Source: Phoronis australis (Eukaryota > Phoronida > Phoronidae). Taken from it: a DNA stretch of 60,000 nucleotides. The stretch covers positions 610,586-670,585 of the forward strand of contig NMRA01000182.1 in the NCBI GenBank assembly GCA_002633005.1, given 5' to 3'. Each line of letters begins with the position of its first letter. Position 1 is the stretch's first letter. Both the position numbers and the translations under genes were made by a program. This document shows, piece after piece, positions 59,702-60,000 of this stretch. The notes beneath the pieces were generated by a model. The model saw only the letters and a program-made list of their open reading frames with translations, was not told the DNA's origin and ran no database searches.

Positions 59702-60000
59702 GTAAGTGTTATATCTTTTCTTTGCACTTTTGCCGTTCACTAACATCCGCTTAACTTGTTATGGGCCTGCATCGTGATCATTTGTACTAATCCCTGAGTA
59801 TGCTTGAACAATGGAAACATTGTACTGTGAAAATTATTCAATTTCGGACAAAAATAACAGGTAAATTTGCAATATTTACACTTTTCATTGCTTTTCCAAA
59901 TTGTTGAAATACTCAAAATAAACTTGATGATTGTTAATAGCTACACCATACAAACTTTTGTCAGAAAAGGGATTTCTATTGAGAAATGTGACAATCTGAA
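59702..60000. other. Intron after the HARBI1-like exon
   Basis: AT-rich, with no further exon before the window ends. Confidence 0.5.

Overview
This is a window of animal (metazoan) nuclear DNA, AT-rich and intron-rich, with two assembly gaps (3143-3855 and 50656-51343) and single ambiguous bases next to G runs (7310, 25644, 58728). No species can be fixed from the sequence. Dense MITEs, a HARBI1-like transposase exon and a decayed large transposon ORF of a type common in marine invertebrates suggest a non-vertebrate animal, possibly an invertebrate deuterostome; that is inference.

Region by region. 1-7309 holds two long copies (A and B) of a block of about 3 kb that recurs as copy C at 48336-53062. 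Each copy contains the same short last-exon candidate, a poly(A) signal and a 3'UTR-like stretch. 8559-33907 is one complete plus-strand gene for an SLC6-family sodium/chloride-dependent transporter, nearest in motifs to the glycine-transporter clade. I resolve 14 exons whose phases all agree, giving a 716-residue product from ATG to TAG. Its introns carry several copies of a repeat built of ~146-bp tandem subunits, a 2.05-kb element with two nested MITEs, a minisatellite and other MITEs.

34860-44770 is a tandem array, split by a 3.97-kb DNA transposon that left a target duplication. Each of its seven units holds, on the minus strand, a conserved ~113-bp segment. That segment has a run of T at its 3' end, self-complementary ends, internal A-box-like and B-box-like motifs and, in most copies, a TATA-like element near -28. 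I read this as a previously unannotated cluster of small structured RNA polymerase III genes with some resemblance to Y RNAs. It is the most interesting item in the window.

45249-53017 holds two internal exons and a probable last exon of a second plus-strand gene that I do not recognise. Its last intron is interrupted by nested mobile elements. 53902-57490 is a transposon with long degenerate inverted repeats around a decayed minus-strand ORF (PIN-like and CXC cysteine-rich remnants). 57580-58060 is another copy of the tandem-subunit repeat. 59509-59701 is an intact HARBI1-like transposase exon that continues past the window.

The only gene shown complete is the transporter: a membrane protein expected to carry a small amino acid using Na+ and Cl- gradients. 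All other coding material is partial, duplicated or transposon-derived.
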